Source: an uncultured Pseudomonadota bacterium
Lineage (GTDB): Bacteria > Myxococcota_A > UBA796 > CAJQPC01
Length of the DNA: 6,318 bases
Direction: 5' to 3'
Assembly (NCBI GenBank): GCA_937915955.1
Contig: CALGIB010000223.1
Location: 1-6,318 of the forward strand
Shown: positions 1 to 6,318 of the stretch, in pieces
Layout: each line of letters starts with the position of its first letter
Numbering within the stretch: the first letter of the stretch is position 1
Program-made: the position numbers and the translations under genes
Notes under the pieces: generated by a model
Told to the model about the DNA's origin: nothing
Database searches by the model: none
Seen by the model: the letters and a program-made list of their open reading frames with translations, nothing else

Positions 1-3000
1 CGCCACCACCTGCATCAGCAGGGCGTGCATGTCGACGCTGGGGGCAGCCGCGGCCACGGCTACGGGGACGGCGGGGGGCTCGGCGGCCATCAGGGCGTCG
101 AGGTCGACAGTGGGCTCGGCCGCGGCGACCACGGGAGCCTGGATGGGTGGCAGCGGCGGCAGCGCGGGGGCGGCGTAGACCGGAGCGGGCGCGGCGTAGA
201 CCGGGGCCTGGAGGACCGGGGCCTGGACCACCTGGGCCACGGGGGCGCCGGTCATCATGCCGTTGAGCTGCGCGAAGCTGCTCTCCATGGCCTGCAGGAA
301 GGCCACGTGCGAGCTGCTCATGGCCTGCTGGAAGGCCTGGTGGGCCTCGACCGTCTGGCGCTGGCTCTCCTGGAAGGCGTTGACCCAGCCGCTGCCGCCG
401 CTGACGGGGGCCTGCGCGTGGGAGGGGGCCGGGTTGGGGCTGTGCGCGTGCACGGGGACTTCCTTCACGACCTCGATCTCCTTGATGACCTCGACCTCCT
501 GAATCACGATCCGGGGCTCCGGCGCGACGGGCTCAGGGTTCGGCGCCGGCAGGGCCGCAGCGCCTCCAGGCGGGGGGTAGGGCTTGTCGTAGTTGGCGCC
601 GTTGAGCGGCAAGGCCAGGCGCGGCTGCTGGATGGTGCGGGGGTCCACGGGGGCCACGAAGCCCTCCCAGAGGACCTCGAGGCGGAGGTTCAGGCCGGCG
701 ACGACCAGCTGACCGAGGGCCTGGTGGAGCTGGAGGACCCCGTCCTTGCCGCTGCGGTCGGTCTGGATGACCCTGTGTTCCTTGCCGCGCAGGATGCGAC
801 CGACGAGGCCGGTGAGCACCGCGTTGGGGCCCACCTCGACGAAGGTGCGCACGCCGGCGGCGTACATCGCCAGCACCTGCTCGACGAAGCGCACGGGCGA
901 GGCGATCTGGTTGGCCAGGACGCGGCGGATCTCGGCGGGATCCGAGGAGTAGGGAGCCGCCTCGCTGTTGGCGTAGACCTCGACGCTGGGGGCCTTGACC
1001 TCGACCCCGGCCAGGAACTCGCTGAAGGGACCGACGCTGTCGGCCACCACCGAGCTGTGGAAGGCCGTGGCCACGGGCAGGCGGCGGGCCATCACGTCGT
1101 GCTGCTCCAGCACCTGCTCGATGGCCTCGACGGCCTCGGTGGGACCGGAGAGCACGACCTGGGTGGGGCTGTTGTGGTTCGCGACGACCACGGGCACGCC
1201 GCTGGCGTCGACGATCTCGCGCACTCGCTCGATGTTGGCGGCGACCGCCGTCATCGAGCCGGGCTTCTGGGCGGCCTCGGCCATCAGCTCACCGCGACGA
1301 CGAGCGACGCGCAGCATGGACTCCCGGTCGAAGACGCCGGCGACGTGCAGGGCGGTGACCTCGCCGTAGCTGTGACCGCCGAGGGCGTCCGGGGTGACGC
1401 CGACCGAGTGGAGGAGCTCCAGGGTGGCCAGGCTGGCGGCGCCGATGGCGGGCTGGGCCCACTGGGTCTCGGTCAGGCGCGCCTGCTGGGCGGCGCGGGC
1501 CTCGTCCGAGAAGACGGGGCGAGGGAAGACCACCTGATCGAGGCGATGCTCGAAGGCGTCCAGGCCGGCGGCCTCGTCCCAGACGGCCAGCGCCTGGCTC
1601 CAGGTCAGGGCCAGGCGGGCGCCCATGCCGACGTACTGGCTGCCCTGTCCGGGGAACAGGAAGCCGACCTTGCCCGGCTCGCTGGCGCAGGCGTAGTCGA
1701 TGCCCTTGGGCGAGGAGAAGGCCTTCTTGGGGGCCTTCTGGATCTTCGCGGCGGCCTCGTCCAGGCGGGCGAAGAGCTCGGCCTCGTCGCGCGCGACCAC
1801 GCTCAGGCGGGCGGCGCTGTCGGCCTGGAAGTCGGCCTGGCTCTGGCGGGCCAGCCACTCGAGGTAGCCGGGCTCGTCGACCCGCTCGATGCCCGCCAGG
1901 ACCGAGAGCAGGGCCTCGGGGGTGGCGGCGCCGAGCACGAGCAGCTCGCTGCCGGTCACGCGGGAGAGCTCGGCCCGGCAGGCGCCGGTGTACTCCTCGA
2001 GCGCGAGGTGGAAGTTGCTGCCACCGAAGCCGAAGCTGCTCACGCCCGCGCGGCGGGGGTGGTCACCGGGGCGGACCCAGGGGCGGCTCTTGGTGTTCAG
2101 GTAGAAGGGGCTGGCTTCGATCTGCAGCTTGGGGTTGGGCCGATCGACCTTGATGCTGGGCGGCAGCGCCTTGTGGTGCAGGGCCATGAGGGCCTTGAAG
2201 AGGCCCGCAGCCCCGGCGGCGGCCTTGGTGTGGCCGATCTGGGACTTCACCGAGCCCAGCGCGCACCACTGACGGTCTTCGCGGCCGGTCTCGTCGAAGG
2301 CCATCTGCAGACCGCCGAACTCCGCGGCGTCTCCGGCCTTGGTGCCGGTGCCGTGGGCCTCCAGGAGCTCCACCGTGCTGGCGGGGAAGCCGGCGAAGTC
2401 GTAGGCGCGGCGCAGGGCCTTGGCCTGCCCCTCGCTGACCGGCGCGTAGACGCTCTTGGAGCGGCCGTCGCTGCTGGTGCCGATGCCGTTGAGCAGGCCG
2501 TAGATGTTGTCGCCGTCGCGCTCCGCGTCGTCCAGGCGCTTGAGCGCGAACATGGCCATGCCCTCGCCCAGCATGGTGCCGTCGGCCTGGTCGCTGAAGG
2601 GACGCACGTCCCCCGTCGCGCTCAGGGCGGGCGTCTTGCTGAAGCACATGTACATGAAGATGTCGTTCATGGTGTCGACGCCGCCGGCGATGACGCAGTC
2701 CGACTGGCCCAGGTACAGCTCGTTGACGGCCATGCTCAGGGCGCTGAAGGTCGAGGCGCAGGCCGCGTCGGTGACGCAGTTGGTGCCGCCCAGATCCAGG
2801 CGGTTGGCGATGCGACCCGCCACCACGTTGCCCAGCAGGCCGGGGAAGGTGGACTCGGTCCACTCGCTGTACTCGCTCTCGATGCGCTCCTGCACCTCGA
2901 TGATGTTCGACTCGGGCACCCCCGAGTCCCGCAGCGCCTTGACCCAGACGGGCTTCTGCAGGCGACTGACCATGGAGCCGAGCAGCTCCTGGGCCGAGGT

Positions 3001-3375
3001 CACGCCCAGGATGACGCTGGTGCGGTCCCGGTCGAAGTTCTGGATGTCACCGTGGGCGGCCTCGGCGAGCACGCGCTTGGCGACGATCAGGCCGAGCAGC
3101 TGCGAGGTGTCCGTGGCCGGCACGATGCTGGGCGGCACACCCCACTCCATCGGGTCGAAGGCGACGTGGTCGATGAAGGCCCCGCGCTTGGCGTAGGTCT
3201 TGTCGGGCACGCTGGGATCGGGGTCGTAGTAGTCCTCGATCAGCCAGTGGCTGGGAGGCACGTCCCGGATGAGGTCCCGGCCAGCGAGGATGTCGCGCCA
3301 GAAGCCGGTCTTGTCGACCGAGCCGGGGAAGATGCAGTTGACGCCGACGATGGCGATGGGCGGACGAACGCTCAT
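1..3375 (-). CDS. pfaA: PfaA-type polyunsaturated fatty acid synthase, KS-AT portion (3' end outside window)
   Basis: Multidomain iterative type I polyketide synthase that extends acyl chains with malonyl units in secondary-lipid/PUFA synthesis; expected to be cytosolic. The 1125 visible codons begin MSVRPPIAIVGVNCIFPGS. A ketosynthase spans about residues 5-430, with the triad Cys206 (DAACAS), His341 (EAHGTGT) and His382 (GHTKAAAG); segments such as DYYDPDP, DKTYAKRGAF and CFSKTPAL are PfaA-like. An acyltransferase spans about 570-880, with FPGQGSQ at 574-580, nucleophile Ser669 (GHSYGE) and His773 (AFHS), a malonyl-type signature. The PfaA-like NGANYDKPYPP follows near residue 935, then a Pro/Ala-rich linker with a Gln-rich helical stretch. 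The last residues (DMHALLMQVVA) look like the start of the first acyl carrier protein; the ACP repeats, KR and DH would lie beyond the left edge. The ATG lies 11 bases after the pfaD stop, so the two are probably co-transcribed. No TTA, CTA or TCA codons occur in frame. A PfaA-like synthase making a different secondary lipid cannot be excluded. Confidence 0.95.
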   Translation of the reverse strand, partial: MSVRPPIAIVGVNCIFPGSVDKTGFWRDILAGRDLIRDVPPSHWLIEDYYDPDPSVPDKTYAKRGAFIDHVAFDPMEWGVPPSIVPATDTSQLLGLIVAKRVLAEAAHGDIQNFDRDRTSVILGVTSAQELLGSMVSRLQKPVWVKALRDSGVPESNIIEVQERIESEYSEWTESTFPGLLGNVVAGRIANRLDLGGTNCVTDAACASTFSALSMAVNELYLGQSDCVIAGGVDTMNDIFMYMCFSKTPALSATGDVRPFSDQADGTMLGEGMAMFALKRLDDAERDGDNIYGLLNGIGTSSDGRSKSVYAPVSEGQAKALRRAYDFAGFPASTVELLEAHGTGTKAGDAAEFGGLQMAFDETGREDRQWCALGSVKSQIGHTKAAAGAAGLFKALMALHHKALPPSIKVDRPNPKLQIEASPFYLNTKSRPWVRPGDHPRRAGVSSFGFGGSNFHLALEEYTGACRAELSRVTGSELLVLGAATPEALLSVLAGIERVDEPGYLEWLARQSQADFQADSAARLSVVARDEAELFARLDEAAAKIQKAPKKAFSSPKGIDYACASEPGKVGFLFPGQGSQYVGMGARLALTWSQALAVWDEAAGLDAFEHRLDQVVFPRPVFSDEARAAQQARLTETQWAQPAIGAASLATLELLHSVGVTPDALGGHSYGEVTALHVAGVFDRESMLRVARRRGELMAEAAQKPGSMTAVAANIERVREIVDASGVPVVVANHNSPTQVVLSGPTEAVEAIEQVLEQHDVMARRLPVATAFHSSVVADSVGPFSEFLAGVEVKAPSVEVYANSEAAPYSSDPAEIRRVLANQIASPVRFVEQVLAMYAAGVRTFVEVGPNAVLTGLVGRILRGKEHRVIQTDRSGKDGVLQLHQALGQLVVAGLNLRLEVLWEGFVAPVDPRTIQQPRLALPLNGANYDKPYPPPGGAAALPAPNPEPVAPEPRIVIQEVEVIKEIEVVKEVPVHAHSPNPAPSHAQAPVSGGSGWVNAFQESQRQTVEAHQAFQQAMSSSHVAFLQAMESSFAQLNGMMTGAPVAQVVQAPVLQAPVYAAPAPVYAAPALPPLPPIQAPVVAAAEPTVDLDALMAAEPPAVPVAVAAAAPSVDMHALLMQVVA
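170..227 (-). repeat. Short nested in-frame repeats in the PfaA linker
   Basis: Two direct repeats sit inside the pfaA linker. A 14-base unit, GCGGCGTAGACCGG on the plus strand, occurs at 170-183 and 191-204 (21-base offset). A 13-base unit, ACCGGGGCCTGGA, occurs at 200-212 and 215-227 (15-base offset). Both offsets are multiples of three, and the repeats encode APVYAAP twice and QAPVL/QAPVY. This is typical of a flexible Pro/Ala tether before a carrier-protein array that grew by slippage. It does not suggest a mobile element. Confidence 0.7.
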
Positions 3376-3378
3376 GGG

Positions 3379-3390
3379 CTGAGGCCTCAG
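3379..3390 (-). promoter_or_regulatory. Palindrome carrying the pfaA Shine-Dalgarno and the pfaD stop
   Basis: CTGAGGCCTCAG is a perfect 12-base palindrome. Read on the minus strand it contains the pfaD TGA stop and a GAGG Shine-Dalgarno-like core at 3388-3385, nine bases before the pfaA ATG at 3375. The ribosome site for pfaA therefore overlaps the end of pfaD, which fits translational coupling. Any function of the palindrome itself is unproven. Confidence 0.5.
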
Positions 3391-4997
3391 GACAAAGGAC
3401 GGGGACGGAAGTCGAAGGCGGCGGACGGGACGTTCACGCCGTAGGAGCGGAGCTGGTGGGCGCGGGTCACGACCGCCGCGCCCTCCATCAGGTTGCGAGC
3501 GACCTGGACGACGCTGCGGGCGGCCACGGGCTCGAGGAAGCTGCCCTTGACCCAGTGGTTGAACCCACCCATCGCGGGGCCACACCAGATCTGGTAGTCC
3601 ATGCGGCGGCCGGCCTCCCCGGCGATGGCCCAGCGGCTGGACAGCCCCAGGTACCAGCGGAAGCAGAGGGCCATCTGGTGCTTGGGGTCGGCCTTGGCGC
3701 GGCTGACCTCGGCGGGATCGCGAGCCTGCCAGAACTGCTCGGTCGAGGCCCAGACCTCATCCACGCTCATCTGCAGGACGCTCTCCTCGAGGCTCTTGCG
3801 CTCGGCCTCGGGGATGGCGCCGAGGCTGGGGTAGGCGCGGTACAGCTCGTAGAGCTTCTTGGCCCGCACGCCGAACATGGTGCCTCGCTTGAGCACCTGG
3901 ACCTCGACGCCCAGCTCGAACATGTCGGCGGCGGGGGCCATCACGACGTCGGCCACGTCGGCCACGGCGAGCAGCTGGCGGCCCTGCTCAGAGAGCCCGG
4001 ACTCCACGCAGCCCTGGTTCACCGAGCCGGTGACGAGGTAGGCGGCGCCGAGCTGGTAGGCGGCGGCCGCCGAGCGGGGGCTGCCGATGCCGCCGGCGGC
4101 CCCCACGCGGATCGGGCGGCTGTAGCCGTGCTGGCGGCTCAACTCGTCCCGCAGGTCGGCGATGATGGGGAAGAGCGCCCCCAGCGGCCGGTTGTCGGTG
4201 TGGCCGCCCGAGTCGGACTCGACCGTGATGTCCTCGGCGACCGGCAGCAGCTGAGCGAGGCGGGCCTCGTCGGCGGTGAGCCGGCCCTCGGCCACCAGCT
4301 TGTCGAGCATCGCCTTGGGCGCGGGGCTCATGAAGGGGCGGGCGGTCTCGGGGCGGCTGATCTTCGCGAACACGTGGTTCTGGCGAAGGACGCGGCCGCG
4401 CTCCTCGCGCAGGCCCGAGCAGGCGTACTGCACGACCATGGGCGTTAGCGCCATGTAGGCCGCGGCGCTGACCCGGTGGACGCCCTTCTGGAGGTAGAGG
4501 TCGACGACGGCCTGCTCGGTGGCGGGCTCGTTGGGGCTGTGGATCAGGTTGCAGCCCCAGTTGGGGTGCTGTCCGACCTTGGCCAGCAGCTCGTCGACGG
4601 CCTGACTGACGCGCCCGACCGAGAGCCCGGCGGCGCCGAAGAAGCCGAGGAAGCCGGCCCGACACATCGCGACGACCATCTCGACGGTGGCGATGCCGTT
4701 GGCCATCGCGCCCTGCACGTAGGCGAAGCGGCTGCCGTGGGCCTCGTTGAAGCCGCGGTCACCCAGCCACTCGGGGTACAGCGGTGGCAGCGTGCCGAGC
4801 AGCGGCCAGGCCGGAGCGCCGTTGGCCTGGTCCGCGGAGATGGCGGCGCCCGCCAGAGCGACGCCGACCCGCCCGTTGGCCTCGCGCACGACGTGGATGG
4901 CCTCGCGCACGGACTGCACCGCCGAGACCACCTGGTCCGGCTCGAAGCAGGGGGGTCGAGGGCCCTGAGACCAGGCCCCGACGGGTTGGATCGACAC
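3387..4997 (-). CDS. pfaD: PfaD-type trans-acting FMN enoyl reductase
   Basis: Stand-alone enoyl reductase of the nitronate monooxygenase (2-nitropropane dioxygenase) fold. It acts in trans on acyl-ACP intermediates of the Pfa synthase, using FMN and NAD(P)H. From the GTG at 4997 the protein has 536 residues, close to the usual PfaD length. Motifs in order: AMANGIA (97-103), GFFGAAGL (118-125), NLIHSPNEP (150-158), SDSGGHTDNRP (261-271), the FMN-phosphate loop VGAAGGIGSP (298-307), TGSVNQGCVESG (323-334), MAPAADMFELG (353-363) with QVLKRGTMF shortly after, DPKHQMALCFRWYLG (437-451) and MDYQIWCGPAMGGFN (466-480). The preferred start has GGAG five bases upstream and gives MSIQPVGAWSQG, which fits PfaD N-termini. 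A GTG at 5069 would add 24 residues, but that stretch is rich in codons rare elsewhere here (CAT, AGG, AGA, GCA, GGA) and contains two hairpins, so it is probably leader. pfaA follows 11 bases later. No catalytic motif looks broken. Confidence 0.96.
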   Translation of the reverse strand: MSIQPVGAWSQGPRPPCFEPDQVVSAVQSVREAIHVVREANGRVGVALAGAAISADQANGAPAWPLLGTLPPLYPEWLGDRGFNEAHGSRFAYVQGAMANGIATVEMVVAMCRAGFLGFFGAAGLSVGRVSQAVDELLAKVGQHPNWGCNLIHSPNEPATEQAVVDLYLQKGVHRVSAAAYMALTPMVVQYACSGLREERGRVLRQNHVFAKISRPETARPFMSPAPKAMLDKLVAEGRLTADEARLAQLLPVAEDITVESDSGGHTDNRPLGALFPIIADLRDELSRQHGYSRPIRVGAAGGIGSPRSAAAAYQLGAAYLVTGSVNQGCVESGLSEQGRQLLAVADVADVVMAPAADMFELGVEVQVLKRGTMFGVRAKKLYELYRAYPSLGAIPEAERKSLEESVLQMSVDEVWASTEQFWQARDPAEVSRAKADPKHQMALCFRWYLGLSSRWAIAGEAGRRMDYQIWCGPAMGGFNHWVKGSFLEPVAARSVVQVARNLMEGAAVVTRAHQLRSYGVNVPSAAFDFRPRPLS

Positions 4998-5001
4998 AAA
5001 C

Positions 5002-5011
5002 ACTCCGGAGT
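5002..5011 (-). promoter_or_regulatory. pfaD ribosome binding site inside a 10-base palindrome
   Basis: On the minus strand GGAG (5006-5003) stands five bases before the GTG at 4997 and decides the start of pfaD. It is the 3' half of ACTCCGGAGT, a perfect palindrome. A second in-frame GTG at 5003-5001 overlaps the GGAG and has no comparable site of its own. Confidence 0.55.
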
Positions 5012-5013
5012 TC

Positions 5014-5036
5014 GGTCTCAGGCGTGGTGCCTGACC
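5014..5036 (-). promoter_or_regulatory. Leader hairpin B upstream of pfaD
   Basis: An imperfect inverted repeat. On the minus strand CAGGC and GCCTG form a perfect 5-bp stem around ACCAC, and GGT/ACC can extend it across a two-base bulge (AG). It lies directly 5' of the pfaD ribosome site, where it could affect translation or serve as a protein-binding site. No known riboswitch or RNA family is recognised. Confidence 0.35.
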
Positions 5037-5052
5037 GGGCGCGCCAGCGCCC
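5037..5052 (-). promoter_or_regulatory. Leader hairpin A upstream of pfaD
   Basis: On the minus strand GGGCGC pairs perfectly with GCGCCC around a four-base TGGC loop, a very stable all-GC stem. It abuts the next hairpin with no base between them. No T tract follows, so it is not a classical terminator. Such stems can arise by chance in DNA this GC-rich. Confidence 0.35.
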
Positions 5053-5133
5053 CTATGCCACTGACCCACCAGTCGTTTTGAGCACTTACGGAGACCTGCG
5101 AGATCAACGAGGGAATCCCCGCACTTCTCGACG

Positions 5134-5155
5134 AAAAAAACCGCGAGGTTTGTTT
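5134..5155 (-). terminator. Probable intrinsic terminator after oleD
   Basis: Read on the minus strand, AAACC pairs with GGTTT around TCGC, and the 3' arm runs into seven consecutive T residues (5140-5134). One mismatch (C opposite T) then allows three further A-T pairs. The hairpin begins 23 bases after the oleD stop. The stem is short and has only two G-C pairs, so termination may be partial. On the plus strand the loop is GCGA, a GNRA tetraloop, followed by GTTTT. A run of seven A/T bases stands out in this GC-rich window. The hairpin would separate the ole unit from pfaD-pfaA. Confidence 0.5.
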
Positions 5156-5178
5156 TCTGACTTCCGGGTCACCGACGC

Positions 5179-6174
5179 TCAGGCCCGAAGCGCCCGGATG
5201 GTCCTGACCAGCGCATCCGCCGGCGTGACCACGGGCGCGTAGCCGAAGTCGGTCCGGGCGTTGTGCAGGTCGTACCAGTGCGAGGTGCTGGTCTGGGCCA
5301 CCGTGAAGCGGGTGATGGGCGGCTCGCCCGAGAGCCCGAAGGTGCGCCAGACCCACTCGATCAGACCGGCCATCGGCATGGCCACCCCGACGCTGACCTG
5401 GCCCCGGATGGGGCCCAGGCCCAGGCCCTCGAAGACCTGGTTGAGCCAGTCCCAGATGACCACTGGCTCGCCGTCGGTGACGAAGTAGGGCTTGCCGGCG
5501 TTGGGGCTGCCGGGCCGCAGCGCGTCCGCGGCCTGGAGGTGGGCCACCGCGGCGTTGTCGACGTAGGTGATGCCTACCTGGTTGGTGCCCTCGCCCAGGA
5601 CCTTCAGCCGGCCGGACCGCTGCCGGTCGATGAGGCGAGGCAGCAGGTGGGGGTCGCCGGGGCCATAGATGAGGTGCGGTCGCAGCGAGGTGGTGGCGAA
5701 GTCCGGGCCGTCCTGCGCCAGCACGAGGCGCTCGGCCTCGGCCTTGGTCTGCGGGTAGTGGAAGAGGAACCGCTCCGGGTAGCTGCAGTCCTCCTCGCGC
5801 ACGTCCAGCTCGTCGGTGCCGTGGAAGGTCACGCTGGGCGAGCTGGTGTGCACGAAGCGCTGGCAGCCCGCTGCCCGGGTGGCCTCGAGGATGTTCCGGG
5901 TCCCGACCACGTTGACGCGGTGGTAGGCCTCGTACTCGCCCCACATGCCGGCCAGCGCTGCGGTGTGGAACACGACGTCCACACCCTCGAGCGCGCTCGC
6001 CAGCTCAGGCCCGGGCTCGGTCAGGTCGCACTGCACGCCCTCGGCGCCCAGCGCCTCGACCTGGGGGTAGCGTCGACGCCCGAGCACGCGGACCCGGTCG
6101 CCGCGCTCGAGCAGCATGCGGGTGATGGCGGAGCCGAGGAAGCCGCCGCCGCCCGTCACCAGACAGAGGGCCAT
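5179..6174 (-). CDS. oleD: OleD-type 2-alkyl-3-oxoalkanoate reductase (NAD(P)-dependent, SDR/3-beta-HSD family)
   Basis: Extended short-chain dehydrogenase of 331 residues. OleD reduces the 2-alkyl-3-ketoacid made by OleA to the 2-alkyl-3-hydroxyacid that OleC turns into a beta-lactone. Seen in the sequence: dinucleotide-binding TGGGGFLG at residues 7-14, an acidic residue after the second strand (D50 in QCDL), FHTAAL (69-74), the Ser region TSSPSV (110-115), catalytic Tyr140 and Lys144 (YPQTK), LRPHLIYGPGD (164-174) and the C-terminal half typical of sterol-dehydrogenase-like enzymes. By motif alone it could be another 3-beta-HSD family member. The OleD call rests on the immediately upstream oleC, whose stop codon overlaps its ATG (TGATG). 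That overlap implies translational coupling and fixes the start. An earlier in-frame ATG at 6210 lies inside oleC and would spoil the normal start just before the Rossmann glycines. No strong Shine-Dalgarno is visible; a G-rich run precedes the ATG. Confidence 0.9.
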   Translation of the reverse strand: MALCLVTGGGGFLGSAITRMLLERGDRVRVLGRRRYPQVEALGAEGVQCDLTEPGPELASALEGVDVVFHTAALAGMWGEYEAYHRVNVVGTRNILEATRAAGCQRFVHTSSPSVTFHGTDELDVREEDCSYPERFLFHYPQTKAEAERLVLAQDGPDFATTSLRPHLIYGPGDPHLLPRLIDRQRSGRLKVLGEGTNQVGITYVDNAAVAHLQAADALRPGSPNAGKPYFVTDGEPVVIWDWLNQVFEGLGLGPIRGQVSVGVAMPMAGLIEWVWRTFGLSGEPPITRFTVAQTSTSHWYDLHNARTDFGYAPVVTPADALVRTIRALRA

Positions 6175-6318
6175 CAGCCCACCCCCAGCTTGAGCCGCCT
6201 CGCCGCCCACACGGCCAGCTCGGGCCGGTCGATCTTGGCGTTGTGGCGGCGGTCGACCGGGAAGCCGTCGTGGAAGAGCAGCGTCTTGACGCGCAGGGTC
6301 TCTGGGTTGCCCGCGGCC
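6174..6318 (-). CDS. oleC: OleC-type beta-lactone synthetase, C-terminal end (5' part outside window)
   Basis: Only the last 47 codons and the stop are in the window. The reading frame ends FHDGFPVDRRHNAKIDRPEL followed by AVWAARRLKLGVG. This matches the C-terminal subdomain of the ANL adenylating superfamily, and the pattern FPVDxRHNAKI is characteristic of OleC. The Lys in NAKI is at the place of the conserved A10 lysine used in the adenylation half-reaction. OleC uses ATP to convert a 2-alkyl-3-hydroxyacid into a beta-lactone, which OleB decarboxylates to an olefin. The TGA overlaps the oleD ATG by one base, so the two are one transcription unit. With only the tail visible, the OleC call depends on this motif and on the neighbouring oleD. 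Confidence 0.85.
   Translation of the reverse strand, partial: AAGNPETLRVKTLLFHDGFPVDRRHNAKIDRPELAVWAARRLKLGVG

Noticed and set aside
25..3444. A 1139-codon open frame on the plus strand covering almost all of pfaA
   Set aside because: It is aligned codon for codon opposite pfaA. It stays open only because this GC-rich genome avoids TTA, CTA and TCA codons. The translation is Gly/His/Leu/Val/Arg-rich low-complexity sequence without any known motif, while the opposite strand shows intact KS and AT active sites.
3456..4448. A 330-codon plus-strand frame opposite pfaD
   Set aside because: It is also the antisense of a strongly conserved gene, with the same biased composition and no recognisable domain.
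5042..5059. A possible sigma-54 promoter (TGGCATAGGGGCGCTGGC on the minus strand)
   Set aside because: The -24-like TGGCA is present, but the -12 GC dinucleotide is one base out of register and the preceding T residues are missing.
5066..5100. A possible -35 box TTGATC upstream of pfaD
   Set aside because: TTGATC matches four of six consensus bases, but no acceptable -10 hexamer lies at 16-18 bases' spacing.
4476..5242. Overlapping plus-strand frames spanning the pfaD start and the ole-pfa gap
   Set aside because: They run antisense into pfaD, have Arg/Pro- or Asp/Gly-rich compositional translations, and no ribosome site or family motif.
5018..5944. A 308-codon minus-strand frame in another frame of oleD
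   Set aside because: It overlaps the clearly recognisable oleD frame and translates to Arg/Pro/Gly-rich shadow sequence.

Overview
The window is a very GC-rich stretch in which every supportable gene lies on the minus strand, so it is best read from the right edge to the left. It holds four genes. They are the last 47 codons of an oleC-type beta-lactone synthetase, a complete oleD-type 2-alkyl-3-oxoalkanoate reductase, a complete pfaD-type FMN enoyl reductase, and the first 1125 codons of a pfaA-type polyunsaturated fatty acid (PUFA) synthase (KS-AT-linker, cut where the carrier-protein region begins).

Layout. 6318-6174 is the oleC tail; its TGA overlaps the oleD ATG (TGATG). oleD runs 6174-5179. 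A 181-base gap follows, the only sizeable non-coding stretch. It contains a hairpin with a T7 tract just after oleD, two abutting hairpins, and a Shine-Dalgarno sequence in front of pfaD. pfaD runs 4997-3387, and 11 bases later pfaA starts at 3375 and leaves the window at position 1. pfaA is the largest gene here. It has no stop inside the window, and a codon-for-codon antisense reading frame covers it, so an automated caller could miss it or call the wrong strand.

How the genes fit together. Pfa synthases build long polyunsaturated acyl chains from malonyl units; PfaD supplies the enoyl reduction in trans. The Ole pathway condenses two acyl chains head to head (OleA), reduces the beta-keto acid (OleD), closes a beta-lactone (OleC) and decarboxylates it to an olefin (OleB). 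In Shewanella, Pfa-derived chains are known to feed Ole proteins to give the polyene hydrocarbon hentriacontanonaene. The side-by-side arrangement here suggests a dedicated locus for polyunsaturated long-chain hydrocarbons or a related ketone or lactone. The linkage is seen directly; the joint product is inferred.

Organism. The high GC and the gene order pfaD then pfaA resemble the pfa1-pfa2-pfa3 order of terrestrial myxobacteria rather than the pfaABCD order of marine gammaproteobacteria. A myxobacterium-like or other high-GC Gram-negative bacterium is the best guess, but the window has no taxonomic marker and this remains tentative.
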